From Orientallactaga sibirica (lineage: Eukaryota; Chordata; Mammalia; Rodentia; Dipodidae), in assembly GCA_036365145.1 (NCBI GenBank), contig JAEOAD010000004.1, positions 48,080,001 to 48,144,000 on the forward strand: a DNA stretch of 64,000 nt, in the 5' to 3' direction. A program made the translations under genes and the position numbers. This document shows, in pieces, positions 10,191 to 21,339 of the stretch. The notes beneath the pieces are model-generated. The model had not been told where the DNA came from, ran no database searches, and saw only the letters and a program-made list of their open reading frames with translations. The number at the start of each line of letters is the position of its first letter. Positions within the stretch are counted from its first letter, which is position 1.

Positions 10191-10415
10191 GTTTTTTTTT
10201 TTGAGAGAGAGAGAGAGAGAGAGAGAGAATGGGTGCGCCAGCAGCCTTTCCGCATCTGTGAATGAACTCCAGACATGTGCGCATCCTTGTGGGCAAGTGT
10301 AGCATTGTGCCCTTGTGTCATTTTGTGTCTGGCTAAACTTGGGACCTGGAGAATCAAATGGTTGTTGTTAGGCTTAGCAGGCTGGTGCCTTAACCACTAA
10401 GCCATCTCTCCAGCC
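10191..10415 (-). mobile_element. SINE-B
   Basis: T-run, (GA)n, 'gtgtcattttgtgtctggct', and terminal 'ctctccagccc'. Flanks 'caagaatgta' and 'caagaattca' suggest a duplication. Confidence 0.85.
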
Positions 10416-10540
10416 CAAGAATTCATTTTTGAGTTTCCTATTCTCCTCTCTTATCTAATTCTACTATCTTCTCACATAAATGTTTTCTCTATTCAATATG
10501 TGAAACAGTTTTCTAGAATTTTTTGGTATGGATTCTAGGA

Positions 10541-11205
10541 TATGTCACTTTGAGGTCTGTGTACTTGCTTAAGATTCCTAGGGCTTCTGTGATAGAATAC
10601 TACAGACATGGTGGCTTAAACAACAGGTGCTTGTTTTCTCACTGTTCTGGTGACTGGATGTCCAAGATCAAAGTGTCAACAGGTTTGGTTTCTCCTGAGG
10701 CTGGCAAATGGTGCCCTTCTCACTGGGTGCTCATGTAGTCTTTCCTCTGTGCCCCCATATCCTTGATGTCTTTTTCTGTGCTTTTTTTTTCTTGTGAGGA
10801 AGCCATTCAGATTGAATGAGGGGCCATACCTAAGAGCCTCATGTTACCTTAACTACTGCTTTAACGCCTCTGTCTCTTGCAACACATTCTGAGAATTAAA
10901 ATGTCATCATGTGGGGGGCTGGAGAGATGGCTTAGTGGTTAAGGCACTTGCCTGCAAAGCCAAAGGACTCAGGTTCAATTCCCTAGGACCCATGTAAGCC
11001 AGGTGCAAAAGGTGGCCCATGCATCTGGAGTTCGTTTGCAGGGGTTGGAGACCCTGGGGCACCCCTTCTCTCCCTCTTTCTCCTTCTCTCTCAAATAAAT
11101 AAATAAATAAATAATAAATACATAAAATATTCAAACAACAGTTTTTTAAAAAACTTATCATTTGAACTTGGGGGAAGGAGAACAATTGAACCATCACAAT
11201 AACTC
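10541..11205 (-). mobile_element. MLT1-type MaLR LTR, split by SINE-A
   Basis: 'gaatactacagacatggtgg', 'cttaaacaacaggtgc' and 'ctggatgtccaagatcaa' match the antisense 3' end of MLT1 LTRs. 'gaggggccatacctaaga' lies further in, and the piece at 11156-11205 continues it. An ancient ERVL-MaLR solo LTR. Confidence 0.7.
10915..11130 (+). mobile_element. SINE-A nested in the MLT1 LTR
   Basis: 'ggctggagagatggcttagt' start and an (AAAT)n end. It is younger than the LTR that it splits. Confidence 0.9.
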
Positions 11206-11833
11206 AGTTGTACAGATGGATTTCCTTTTTGTTCATTAAGCATTGTGTGGGTAACACCGGTTTATTTTGTTTTATCCCTGTTCTGTCATCCTTGTGCTAG
11301 TAGTGTTACTGGAGGGGGTCTTGGGAGTCCCCCATGATGTGAGGTTCAGGTTCTTTGTGTAGAGCAGTAACAGTCAAAGTGGGGTGAAGGGATAGAATGC
11401 ACCCCACAGCGTGAGAGTGGGCTCAAGTGAGCATGTGGTTCTTTTTGAGTTGAGGTTGAAGAGATCCTCAGGGGCAGGAATGATGTGGCTCATTACTTTG
11501 ATTGACAGATGGACTGTTGTGTGATTGGATGGTCTGCATGTATGTGGACTGTACATCTCCAAATTTAAAGCATATATGTATACTCATCATGTATATGCAT
11601 GAGATGATAAATAGTTTGTTTTTTTTCCTGACAGGTCACTTTAAGGAAACATTGGTTGTCACTGAACTGGTCTCCAATACTAGTCTAAGTTGGCCTTTCT
11701 TCTCTCCTACCAGGATGTGCCTGAAGGCAAATTATCACAAGACAGGAGGTATTGGAAGTTGCCCTACCAGGAAGAGGTGGGATTTTTTTTTCCAAGGGGA
11801 TATGCCTTGTCTGCCTCAGTAGAGGTGGTAAGG
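11206..11833. other. Single-copy DNA
   Basis: No family recognised. A 106-codon open frame at 11502-11822 has no recognisable domain. Confidence 0.4.
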
Positions 11834-11836
11834 TTT

Positions 11837-11990
11837 TTTTTTTTTTTAAACCTGAGGTAGGGACTCACTCTAGCCCAGGCTGACCTGGAATTCACTTTGT
11901 AGTCTCAGGGTGGCTTTGAACTCATGGCAATCCTCCTACCTCTGCCTCCCAAGTGCTGGAATTAAAGGCGTGCACCACCCCACCTGGCTA
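11837..11990 (-). mobile_element. B1 SINE
   Basis: Antisense B1 flanked by agaggtggtaaggttt / agaggtggtaagtttt (from 11821 and 11991). Confidence 0.95.
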
Positions 11991-12005
11991 AGAGGTGGTA
12001 AGTTT

Positions 12006-12402
12006 TGAAATGATGTTCACCAATTAGATAAGACTCATAGGTTTATCCTGGAAATATTTTCTGTTCTCCTGGATAGTTTTTTTCCCCTTCTTCTGTTCTT
12101 GTTTTATGTGGTTGTGTTAATCAAAGGAAAACTGCAATGAAATCAACAGTGGAAGAACCTCAAAATGGAGTTGGGAGGTCATTACAGAGTCAGGACTTAA
12201 GGATGTTGAAAGCTACTGCCTAGAATATGAACACAGTCACCTCTTCTCTGTGACCTTCTCTGTGGACAATTCAGAAATAAGTGATTGGTCAATTACCCTG
12301 TTACCAGAGGCTCAAGATGCCTATCAACAGAGACATCTCCATTCTATTTGCACATTCTTTCTTTTGGCTTCTGTTTGTGAAACAGACCCTCCTCCTCTTC
12401 TT
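12006..12402. other. Single-copy DNA
   Basis: No repeat or exon recognised. Confidence 0.4.
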
Positions 12403-12618
12403 CTTTTTAAATTTGTTCACTTGTTTATTTATTTGAGAGTGACAGATAGAGAGAGAAAGAGAGAGTGGGCATGCCAGGGCCTCCAGCCACTGCAAACGAA
12501 CTCCAGATGCATGTGTCACTTTGTGCATTTGGCTTATGGGGGTCCTGGGGAATTGAGCCTCGAACCCGGGTCCTTAGGCTTCACAGGCAAGTGCTGAACC
12601 TCTAAGCCATCTCTCCAG
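12403..12618 (-). mobile_element. SINE-A
   Basis: Full-length antisense copy flanked by acagaccctcctc / acagaccctcttc (12383 and 12619). Confidence 0.95.
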
Positions 12619-13003
12619 GACAGACCCTCTTCTTTTTCAACATGTAATTTTCAATTTTTTGCCTTCCTTAGAACACTGATATACAGAGCTGTCTATACCC
12701 ATGCCTCCCAAATTATAATTACTAAGACCTTGTACAAAAAAGAACTTTCATTGTGTCAGTTTCTAGATTTGAATTGAGTGACATTGGTGAATGACATAAA
12801 ACGTGAAATTTCTTGTTACTTCAATTTTTTAAAGTACACAAGTCAGAGGCATTAAGTGCATTCAGAAGGTTGAACATCTGGTCCTACAATCTCGTTCCAG
12901 AAAATTTCCATCCTCGTAAATAGAAACTTTGTACCTATTAAATAGTTAATCCCCATTCTTTTCTCCCTTCAGTCCCTAGCAACCAACAATCAGTTACCTT
13001 TCC
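12619..13003. other. Single-copy DNA
   Basis: Nothing recognised. Confidence 0.4.
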
Positions 13004-13610
13004 CTACTTTGTTTTAACAGTTGAATCATGAGTTGAAATGTACTTGTGTCTGAAAGAAATATCACAAACAGAATAAGCGGGAACCAAGGTTAGAACACAT
13101 TGCTAGTGTTCTGTGACCCTGTAGGAAAGTAGATCCTCTGAAAAGATACTTGTTTCCATTACCACAGACACAATGGGTGCCAGGAATGTGGAATTTCCCC
13201 CAGGAATCTCATGTTGGGAGAAGGAAAAAGATGAAGACTACTGGACCACTGATAACCAGAAGGGGAGCTTATCTTCCAGACGGGAGATTTTGCAAGGGTT
13301 GACAGCCAGTCAGACCACCTTGCAGGAGAGCCTGGAGCTCAGATAAGGAAGTTGGCGGGAACCCCTGGAGACCAGGACTGCTTAGGTATGCATATGGCTT
13401 CCTTCCAGCTAAACCTAAACCTCATGTTAGTACCGCAAAGGGAGGTCACTAGACCTCATGGAATCGATCTCCTTTCCATTATTAATTGTGCCTTTGGCTG
13501 ATCCATTCTTTGTTTGAACAACTGAATCTAAAGTGAAACATGCCAGTGTTTCTAACACAAATATCACATCCAGCATTCAAGAACCAAGGTCAGAACACAG
13601 TTAGTGTCAG
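13004..13610. repeat. Diverged flanking repeat around an LTR
   Basis: About 110 bp at 13004-13115 and at 13502-13610 align along their length: 'ctttgtttt/gaaca', 'aaatatcaca', 'aaccaaggtt/cagaacaca', 'tagtgt'. They bracket the LTR at 13189-13500. The origin is unclear: tandem duplication, or ends of an older element. Confidence 0.55.
13189..13500 (+). mobile_element. LTR-like element, family X, copy 1
   Basis: Starts 'tggaatttcccccaggaatctc' (shown in part) and shares 'agaaggggagctt', 'gcagga', 'cttaaacct'-type blocks and 'gtcact.gacctc' with 20335-20790. The common order supports an LTR family that I cannot name. Confidence 0.5.
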
Positions 13611-13685
13611 GTAAGTATGACTAGGAACCATTTCTCTATAACCTCTTGGGTTTAGTCACTTTTGGAAGGGCTTGTGCAAATGACT

Positions 13686-13824
13686 TTTTTTTCCTTTTCC
13701 TTTTCTTTTTCCCTTTTTCTTTTTTCCTTTTTTCTTTTCTTTCTTTCTCCTTCCTTTCCTCCTTTCTTACCCTCCCTCTCTCCCTCCCTTTCCCTCTTTC
13801 ATTCTTTCTTTCTTTCTTTTTCTC

Positions 13825-13877
<53 letters not shown>

Positions 13878-13905
13878 TTTCTTCTTTCTTCTTTCTTTTT
13901 TCTTG
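13686..13905. repeat. Pyrimidine tract, (TTTC)n
   Basis: 220 bp of C+T with a (TTTC)n core at about 13820-13875. It probably grew from the T-rich tail side of the adjacent antisense B1. Open frames across it are artefacts. Confidence 0.95.
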
Positions 13906-14036
13906 CTCTAGCCAAGTCTGACCTAAACTTCACTATGTTGTCTCAAGGTAGCCTCGAACAACTCTTAGTGATCCTTCTACCTCTGCCTCCCGAGTGCTGG
14001 GATTAAAGGTGTGCTCCACCACACCTGGCTGTGACT
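13906..14036 (-). mobile_element. B1 SINE
   Basis: 'cttgctctagccaagtctg' to 'ccaccacacctggct'. Antisense; its tail merges with the pyrimidine tract. Confidence 0.9.
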
Positions 14037-14054
14037 AATTTTTTTTTTAATTGG

Positions 14055-14160
14055 CTTTGGACAGGTTTTCACTATGAAGCACAGGCTGACCTCAAACTCA
14101 CGATCCTCTTCCTTAGCCTCCCAAGTGTTGAGATTGCAGGCAAGCACTACCGTGCCCACT
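14055..14160 (-). mobile_element. Old B1-related SINE
   Basis: 'cacaggctgacctcaaactc' and 'cctcccaagtgttgagatt' are recognisable, strongly diverged. Confidence 0.7.
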
Positions 14161-14465
14161 GTTATTTCATTTAGATCCTGTCAACTTTCCTCCTTGCCTC
14201 TGAGTAATATTATCCAGAGACATTCTGATTAACCATCTGGTGGTGTGATATTGGCTGTTTCTTGTCACTGGGATGAAAATGTCCAAGTTGATCTCATGGT
14301 ATCCCAACCAGAGAGGGGATAGGTGATAGATGTTAAAGAATTAGTACCAATCAAGCCCTTTATGGTCCAACCAAGTGGCATAGAAGGAGTGATTCTTAGG
14401 TCAGGCCTAAGTGGAATCCATTGTCTGTCTTGTGGGTGATGTAGTAGCTTCTTAAAAATACTGCT
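14161..14465. other. Single-copy DNA
   Basis: Nothing recognised. Confidence 0.4.
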
Positions 14466-14690
14466 TGGGGACTGGAGACATGGCTTAATGGTTAAGGTGC
14501 TTGCCTGCAAAGCCAAAAGACCCAGGTTTGATTTCCCCAGGATCCACATAAGCCAGATGCACAAGGGGGTCCATGTGTTTGGAGTTTGTTTGCAGTGGCT
14601 GGAAGCCCTGGCGTGCTCATTGTCTCTCTCTCTCCCTGCCTATTTCTGTATCTCTCTCTCAAATAAATAAATAAAAATAAAATATTAAAA
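14466..14690 (+). mobile_element. SINE-A
   Basis: Full length. Flanked by actgcttgg at 14460-14468 and 14694-14702. Confidence 0.95.
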
Positions 14691-14870
14691 AAACACTGCT
14701 TGGTTTATCATGTCAGAAGGTATACTTTTGCAGATTGCTAATGGACACCAGCTAGTCATAAAGTTTTACAAAACTACACTTACATCAGTAGAAATTTCAC
14801 AGCAGTACTTACAAAGTTTTACAAAAGCACAATCAATAAGAGCAAGTATTTTAAAAAACTTAGTTTAAGG

Positions 14871-15083
14871 CCTGGAGAGATGGCTTAACAGTTGAGCATT
14901 TGCCTGGGAAGCCTAAGGACCTCAGTTCGAGGCTCAATTCCCCAGGACTCATGTAAGCCAGATGCACAAGGTGGTGCATGCATCTAGGGTTCATTTACAG
15001 TGGCTGGAGGCCCTGGTGCACCCATTCTCTATCTGCCTCTTTCTCTCTCTGTCTGTTGCTCTCAAATAAATAGAAAATTAAAA
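14871..15083 (+). mobile_element. SINE-A
   Basis: Full length. Flanked by aacttagtttaag on both sides (from about 14858 and 15084). Confidence 0.95.
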
Positions 15084-15138
15084 ACTTAGTTTAAGATTTG
15101 AGTATTTATTTACAGATATATTCTTTAGATGATGTGGT

Positions 15139-15292
15139 GGGCTAAGCATGGTGGCACACTCCTTTAATCCCAGCACCTGGGAAGCAGAGGTAGGAGGATC
15201 ACTGTGAGTTTGAGGCCACCCTGAGACTACATAGTGAATTCCAGGAAAGGAAAGGAAAGGAAAGGAAAAGAAAAGAAAGGAAAGGAAAAGAA
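15139..15292 (+). mobile_element. B1 SINE inserted 6 bp into the LTR
   Basis: B1 with a GGAAA-rich tail. Flanked by agatgatgtggt (15127-15138 and 15293-15304), so its duplication spans the LTR edge. Confidence 0.9.
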
Positions 15293-15596
15293 AGATGATG
15301 TGGTAGTTTGATTCAAGTGTCCCTTATGACTTATGTGTTCTGAATGCTTGATCCCCAGCTGATGGAAATTGGAGCCTTGTTAGAGGTGTGTTGTTGGGGG
15401 AGGACTTATGGGCGTTATAGCCAGCTTCCCCTTGCCAGTGTTTGGCACACTCTCCTGCTACTGTTGTCTACCTGATTTTGGCCAGGAGGTGATGTCCACC
15501 CTCTGCTCATGCCATGTTTTACCTGCCATCATGGAGTTTCCCCTCAAGTCTGTAAGCCAAAACAAATCTTTTTCTTTCTTCCTGCAAGCTGTTTTT

Positions 15597-16035
15597 AAAA
15601 TTTTTTTAATTTTATTTTTTTTATTGACAACTCCCATAATTGTAGACAATATCCTATGGTAATTCCCTCCCTTATTGGGCAGTTTGGTGAGCATAGTATA
15701 TACATTTAGCGAGACACCAGCAGACATTACACCCCTAGGGCTCATGACTACCCCTGTCGTAGGTTTTCAGTGTCAGGGATGTATTCCCTCCCATGGAGCG
15801 GGCCTGCAGTCCAATTAGAGAGTGGTTGGTTTCCCCCATAACAGCCATCACCCATTGGTTCATTTGTCCTGGCTGGCCAAATTTAAGGCTTGTAGTGTCC
15901 ACTGTTGAGTATCTTCACTGGTGATTTTTCTCTCTCCCATTGAACTGCATGAAGCATAGCTTTTTCCAGCTTTCTGTCAGCTGGTCCACATGGAGGAGGA
16001 GGCTTTCAGCTCAGCTCCAGCAGGATTTCTTAGTG
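15597..16035 (-). mobile_element. L1 3'-UTR fragment, part of a composite
   Basis: Antisense to 16370-17280 and parallel to 37440-38210 ('ccatggagcgggcctgcagt', 'cagctttctgtcagctgg'). 5'-truncated at 'gtgacctt', where an antisense SINE-A begins. One duplication, ctgcaagct(g/a)ttttt, at about 15582-15597 and 16245-16259 encloses both. Confidence 0.85.
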
Positions 16036-16244
16036 ACCTTAACAATTTCACTTTATTTATTTATTTGGGATAGAGGCAGATAGCGAGAGACCAAGTAGAT
16101 GTGCCAGGCCTCTAGCCATTGCAAATGAACTCCAGACACATGCTCCACCTTGTGCATCTGGCTTACATGGGTACTGGGGAATCGAACCTGGGTCCTTAGA
16201 CTTCACAAGCAAGTGCCTTAATCACTAAGCCATCCTTCTAGCCC
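16036..16244 (-). mobile_element. SINE-A, 5' part of a composite with L1
   Basis: Antisense SINE-A with a complete 5' end at 16244 and its own T-rich tail. Sequence just left of the tail does not match its right flank, so it has no duplication of its own. Confidence 0.85.
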
Positions 16245-16339
16245 CTGCAAGCTATTTTTGATCCAGTTGTTTATAGCAGCAACTCAAAGCTAACTACAAC
16301 AGATGACTAATGTCTAATATCTTTTTCTAAAAATTATAT

Positions 16340-17290
16340 ATATATTTAGTTTCCCACCAGGAATAGATTGTAAGACCCTATTGCTAGAGACTACACATAC
16401 TTGGGCTGCAAGGTCACTGAGAAATCCTGCTGGAGCTGAACTGAAAGCCTCCCCATGTGGACCAGCTGACAGAAAGCTGGAAAAAGCTATGCTGCATGCA
16501 GTTGAATGGGAGAGAGAAAAATCACCAGTGAAGATACTCAACAGTGGACACTGTAAGCCTTAAATTTGGCCAGCCAGGCCAAATGAGCCAACGGGTGCAA
16601 TAGTGAAATGTCTGTTACAGGGGAAACCAACCGCTCTCTAATTGGACTGGAGGCCCACTCCATGGGAGGGAATACATCCCTGATACTGAAAACCTACAAC
16701 TGGGGTAGTCATGAGCCCTAGGGGTGTAAAATCTGCTGGTGTCTGGCTAAATGTATACACTATGTTCAACAAACTGACCAGTAAGCACTTCTCCTAATGT
16801 CCATACCCATATATTAATGCCACTCTCACTTTTGGTTAGAGAAGCTTCTCTTTTCAGATGGCAGTGACCATAGGATGATTCAAAAGGCACCATGGTGCTG
16901 AAGAAGTGACAGAGGAGTGCTCAGCACTGAAATATCCCTATCATATCTTCCAAAGCTCAGGGTCCATTGAGGAAAAGGTGGCAGAAAGAACATAAGAGCC
17001 AAAGGAAGGTAGGAGTCCTTACAATGTGCTCCTCTAGATGCAAAATGGCCTGGATATCCATGACCTCACAGTGTCTGACACTACGTACACAAGACCATCA
17101 TAATAGGAGGAAAAGATGATGACATCAAAATAAAAGAGAGACTGATTGAGAGGAGGAGTGGATATGTTGGAGAGTGGAGTTTCAAAGGGGAAAATAGGAG
17201 GAGGGAGGCAATTACCATGGGTTATTGTCTACAATTATGGAAGTTGTCAATAAAAAAATAAAAATAAAAATAAATAAATAAATAAATAAA
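16340..17290 (+). mobile_element. L1 3'-UTR, 5'-truncated
   Basis: 'gctgcaaggtcactgagaaa', 'ccatgtggaccagctgacag' and 'gttattgtctacaattatgg' lead to 'gtcaataaaaaaataaaaat' and (AAAT)n. Reference copy for the antisense pieces at 7676, 15597 and 37397. Confidence 0.9.
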
Positions 17291-18065
17291 AAGAAGTTTA
17301 TATTGGACTATCCTTTATTAACTGTAATGGAGTCTAGGTTTCAGAAGGAGTAGAGAGTAAAGGATGACTCCAAAATTCCTAGAATAACCCAGTGGGTGGA
17401 AAGAAATAGTATTTTGCATGATGAGAAAAGCAGGTGAAACAGAACTCCAAAAGTTAAGCTAAGTGTTGTCAACATTAAGGACAACTTTCTCCTCAAAGAG
17501 TATAAAAGATGGTTTATTCTAGAGCCAAACATGAATGATCCTAGCCCAGGAACACAGATGTAGGTCATCCCAAATTCTATATTCCAGTGTGTTAATAATT
17601 TCATGAATAGTTTATAGTTACAGAGCAAAATAGTCATAAACCAAGGCACCTTTCAATTACATTAGTGAAACATCAGGTAGGCGGGTGGCAGGAAATCTCT
17701 GCTGTAGGCTTCAGATGCAACGTAACGACATGCTTAGCTTTGGGGCTGATGGGAGCTGATGGGAGCTGATGAGTCATTACTGTTTTCCAAAAATGTTTCA
17801 CCTGACCAACAAATAGTCCCGAGGGTACTATGTGAGACGCAGAAGTGAGCAATGAATGGCTACTGAGGGACTACAGGTACCCCAAGGTCATTTGGCTCTG
17901 ATCCTGCAGCGGTCCATCTTTCCGTGATCACAGGGCTTCTATAAGTTCATTCCGCCTTGCCTGAAGCAGACGCAGTGCTTTGCAGGAACTTTGGTTCACA
18001 GTGTTTAATTTTTAAATATATTTATCTTAAGATACTTTGACCTATCTAAGAAAAATGCGCGCTAA
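17291..18065. other. Single-copy DNA
   Basis: Contains a 3-fold 'gctgatggga' at 17746-17770. No family or exon recognised. Confidence 0.4.
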
Positions 18066-18388
18066 TGTGGTGTTTAAATGTATGCCCCCATAGACTTGAA
18101 TCTTGAGTCTCCAGTGGGCTGAGCCCTGTCGGGGAAGAGGTTTGTCACTGGGGGCAGATCTTGAAGTCTAGCCCTAAGGTGTGTTTGAGAGCAGATCTTA
18201 AGTCCAGCCTTGAGGTGTGGGGAGCAGTTTGGGCTCTGGTTGTTCTGCTCTCTGGTGTTGGTTTCTCTCTCTCCTGTGATGCATGCTGGAGTCACCCAGC
18301 TTCTTGCACCATTGCTGGCGTTCCCCTTAAATTTGTAAGCCTGAAATAAACCCTTTCCTCCCGTGAGCTGCTTTTGGTGGGGTGTACA
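18066..18388 (+). mobile_element. MaLR LTR
   Basis: 'tgtggtgtttaaatgtatgc', 'gtttgtcactgggggcag' and 'tttgtaagcctgaaataaac' match rodent MaLR LTRs. The polyadenylation signal AATAAA is present. No internal region follows, so a solo LTR; the end is approximate. Confidence 0.8.
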
Positions 18389-18726
18389 ACTAGTAATTGG
18401 AGCTGAAACTCGCCAGTAACTCTAGACTAGCGGTGTTAATTTAGGAGTAACTAAAGTACATAGGTTTAGAGACCGGATAGATGATAAAATCTCTGTGGAG
18501 AGCATACAGTGATAAGTTCTACAATTCTTTCTTGAAGGAAGGGTTAAACCAGAGACCATAAAATGGCAAAGGGGAATCTCATAGGATAAGAACCAGAGGA
18601 CTCTCTGGCAGTGTATCCTAGGATGGGCATTTAGCACACTAAGTAACAGGGGATAAGCCAGAAACACAAAATAAACAAACTGAAAAACCCCACCGTTATC
18701 CTCCATAGTCATTTCAAAAGAAAATA
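18389..18726. other. Single-copy DNA
   Basis: A minus frame of 114 codons (18422-18766) runs into a B1. No domain recognised. Confidence 0.4.
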
Positions 18727-18900
18727 TGAAGCTGCGTGTGGTGGCACAGGCCTTTAATCCCAGCACTTGAGAGGCAGGAGTAGGAGGATCACCTTGAATT
18801 CGAGGCCAGCCTGAGACTACATAGTGAATTCCAGGTCAGCCTGGGCTAGAGTGAAACCTTACCACAAAAAAGAAAAAAAGAAAAAAAAAAAAAGAAAAGA
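18727..18900 (+). mobile_element. B1 SINE
   Basis: 'gaagctgcgtgtggtggcac' start and a long A-rich tail from about 18865. Confidence 0.9.
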
Positions 18901-19293
18901 CGCCCTAAATCAAGGCCGGCAGTTTGCTGAAGCCGCTGGTTTCAAACAGGAGCCTAAATAAATGTCTTTCTACAGTCTGTTGGCCATTTCAGAAAGTTGG
19001 ATATGTAATGGTCAATTCATTAAAAATAAACATCTTGGTGGGGGGGGGAAGAAAATATGCTTGATAGTAAAGGTTAAACTAATAGTATTTGGAAGAGTCT
19101 GCTATCCAATTAGAAATATTAAAACATATTCAAACATTAACTAGGTGGATTCATAATATCAGCAAAGATGCCAGAGTAGAGATCTGAGTGGCCCTTGTTT
19201 CCTCAGACACACCCCAAAATTATAGAAAAGCTATCATGATCACTCTTAGTAGAATTCTAGCAGATGGGCAAAAGGTTAAAGCAATTTAAAAAA
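18901..19293. other. Single-copy, AT-rich DNA
   Basis: Nothing recognised. Confidence 0.4.
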
Positions 19294-19507
19294 CAGGACT
19301 GTGAGATGAGTCAGCAGTTAAAGGCACTTGTTTACAAAGCCTGACAGCCCAGGATTTGATTACCTAGTACTCATGTCAAGCAAGATGCACAAAGTGGCCC
19401 AAGTGTCTGAGGTTTGTTTACAGTGGCAGGAGGCCCTAGCATATACCCATATTCACTCTCTCTGTCTGCCTCTCTCTGTCTCAAGTCAATAATAAAAATA
19501 TAAAAAG
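19294..19507 (+). mobile_element. SINE-A, diverged
   Basis: 'gagatgagtcagcagttaaa', 'gatgcacaaagtggcc', a CT-rich tail and AATAAAAAT. Confidence 0.85.
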
Positions 19508-19513
19508 TATTTT

Positions 19514-19656
19514 AGCCCAGCATGGTAGTGCATGACTTTAATCCCAGCACTCGAGAGGCAGAGGTAGGAGGATTACCATGAGTTCAAGGCCACTCTGAGA
19601 CTATAGAGTGAATTACAGGTCAGCCTGAGGTAGAATGAGACTCTACCTCGAAAAAC

Positions 19657-19660
<4 letters not shown>
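19514..19660 (+). mobile_element. B1 SINE
   Basis: 'agcccagcatggtagtgcat' to 'ctacctcgaaaaacc', continuing into an (AT)n tract. Confidence 0.9.

Positions 19661-19705
<45 letters not shown>
19661..19705. repeat. (AT)n microsatellite
   Basis: About 45 bp of pure AT in place of the B1 A-tail. Confidence 0.98.
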
Positions 19706-19712
<7 letters not shown>

Positions 19713-20334
19713 TATTAAATTTTAAACATTTACTGGATAGAAAGGTCAGTAAGATTAGGTAAGAGAGTTGGATGGCTCTTAAAATACTCTCCCTAGCCCC
19801 TCACTAGAACTATGGTGATTTTAAAGATGACAGCCTGAATCCCTAATATGAATATGTGAGCCTACATAGAGTAGACAGAGCATGTTTCCAAGGAGTCACG
19901 TTTGATTTGTTCTGTCCCTGGAATCCCTGAAGCATTGACACAGTGCCCATTTCGTTCTGTTACCAGTCCCGACACTCTCAGGGTGAAGGGCATTCTTCAA
20001 AAACATTTAAGGCCAGACAAACAGGCCACAGCCTCCTGGAACAAAAGCCAACCACTGAGGCAAACAACTGACATCACAAAAGCTGAGGAGAAAAGGTGGA
20101 GACTTGACAGTGGAGGATGAAGACTTTGCAAGGCTCTTGCATATGGCAGGGAATCTAGAAACGCATGTGTATGTCCAAGGAAGGGCGTTTGCTCAGAAAA
20201 GACCACAGCTCATACACTTTTGCTCATTGCTAATACTGCACATGTCCTTGCAGAAATGAAGATGTTCTTTATAAAGATATACTTATGACCCTCCTTTTGG
20301 CTATCAGACTATTGAACAATGGACCTCAAATAAT
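19706..20334. other. Single-copy DNA
   Basis: Nothing recognised. Confidence 0.4.
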
Positions 20335-20790
20335 TGGAATTCCCCCAGGAATCTCCAATTTAGGGGAAGGGAAAAACTGAGAGCCTGGTACAAGTCAGAA
20401 GGGGAGCTTGTCTCCCAGAAAAAGAATACAACTTGTTAGACCACTCTGTGAGACAGACTGGAGCTGAGGCACTGATGTGGCAGGACTGAATCCTGACCAA
20501 GATGAGTCACTATGCATACCTGGGGTTTTTCACTTAACCTTAAACCTTATGTCAGGACTCCCCCAAAATGGACTTGAGAAGAGGGGGTGTCACTGGACCT
20601 CTTTGGTCCTCTTCCTAATGTGACCACATTGAATAAATCTCTTTTCTTTTTTCCTGCTTTTCACTATAATTTATCTCTTTAATTGGTCTACTAAGGGGTG
20701 GGTGGCCAAGGCTGGTTTGTTAGAGCTGCCAGGGTCTGGGCTCTGATCCTAACAACTCTAGTAACAATTTTGGTGAGCCATGGCTAAGAG
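20335..20790 (+). mobile_element. LTR-like element, family X, copy 2
   Basis: 'tggaattcccccaggaatct' start as at 13189. 'cattgaataaatctcttttc' supplies an AATAAA signal, and 'ttttggtgagccatgg' follows the probable end. Consistent with an ERV LTR; class not determined. Confidence 0.55.
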
Positions 20791-20895
20791 AAAAAGACAC
20801 ATTTTGGTGTCAACCACAGTATTGCAGATTTTTTTTTAAATTGTGGAGTCCTTTCTCCTGAACCCATGAAAAAAAAAAAAAAAAGAGAGACACAT

Positions 20896-21339
20896 GAATG
20901 ATGATGATGAGGTCTAAAGCAAAGGAGATTTATTGAGAAAAAGATGACAAAGCCCCCAAGTCTCAGAACAAGCATGCTTGGGATTTGGGTCAGCATCCAA
21001 CGTGAAAGAGCGGAGAAAAGAAAAGTTACCTTTGTTGAGTTAGATTTCAGAGAAGCAGGCAGAGCAGGCCTAGCAGGGGACCTGTGAGCAACTGCACTGA
21101 GGGTCTCTGGGGGTGGGGCGAGGGGGGAGAGGGGCATAGTATGTTATATCATTAAGTGGTTAACAATCCCACCCACCACTTTAGCATGTCTTTAGGTGAC
21201 GGGTGATCTCTTGAGGGGGGGAATGATTGACAGGCTCCATCAGATTAACTCTTAAGAGAGAGGAGCAGAGCTCGAATGCCTCCACCCTCCTCCTGTTCAC
21301 ACCACAGAGGCAGTTGAGGGTTTCGCAGGGCCCCCAACA
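20896..21339 (-). mobile_element. Class-I-like ERV LTR, antisense
   Basis: On the minus strand it begins TGTTGGGGGCCCTGC (from 21339) and has CAATAAATCTCCTTTGC near 20937-20920, the layout of a gammaretrovirus-type LTR with its polyadenylation signal. The left limit is uncertain. No viral gene is attached. Confidence 0.5.

Larger units (their letters stand above)
15133..16301 (+). mobile_element. MaLR solo LTR with three nested insertions
   Basis: LTR text 'tgtggtagtttgattcaag' to 'ctacaaca', with 'cttccccttgccagtgtttg' and 'tcaagtctgtaagccaaaa' as in the complete MaLR at 53.7 kb. It starts at 15133 (repeated at 15299 by the B1 duplication). It is flanked by gatga at 15128-15132 (again 15294-15298) and 16302-16306, the 5-bp duplication of ERVL-MaLR. 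A B1, an L1 piece and a SINE-A lie inside. Confidence 0.9.

Noticed and set aside
11502..11822. 106-codon plus-strand ORF
   Set aside because: Low-complexity and Phe-rich end caused by T-runs; no domain.
13646..14006. Ser/Phe-rich ORFs of 91-114 codons
   Set aside because: Translation of the (TTTC)n tract and an antisense B1.
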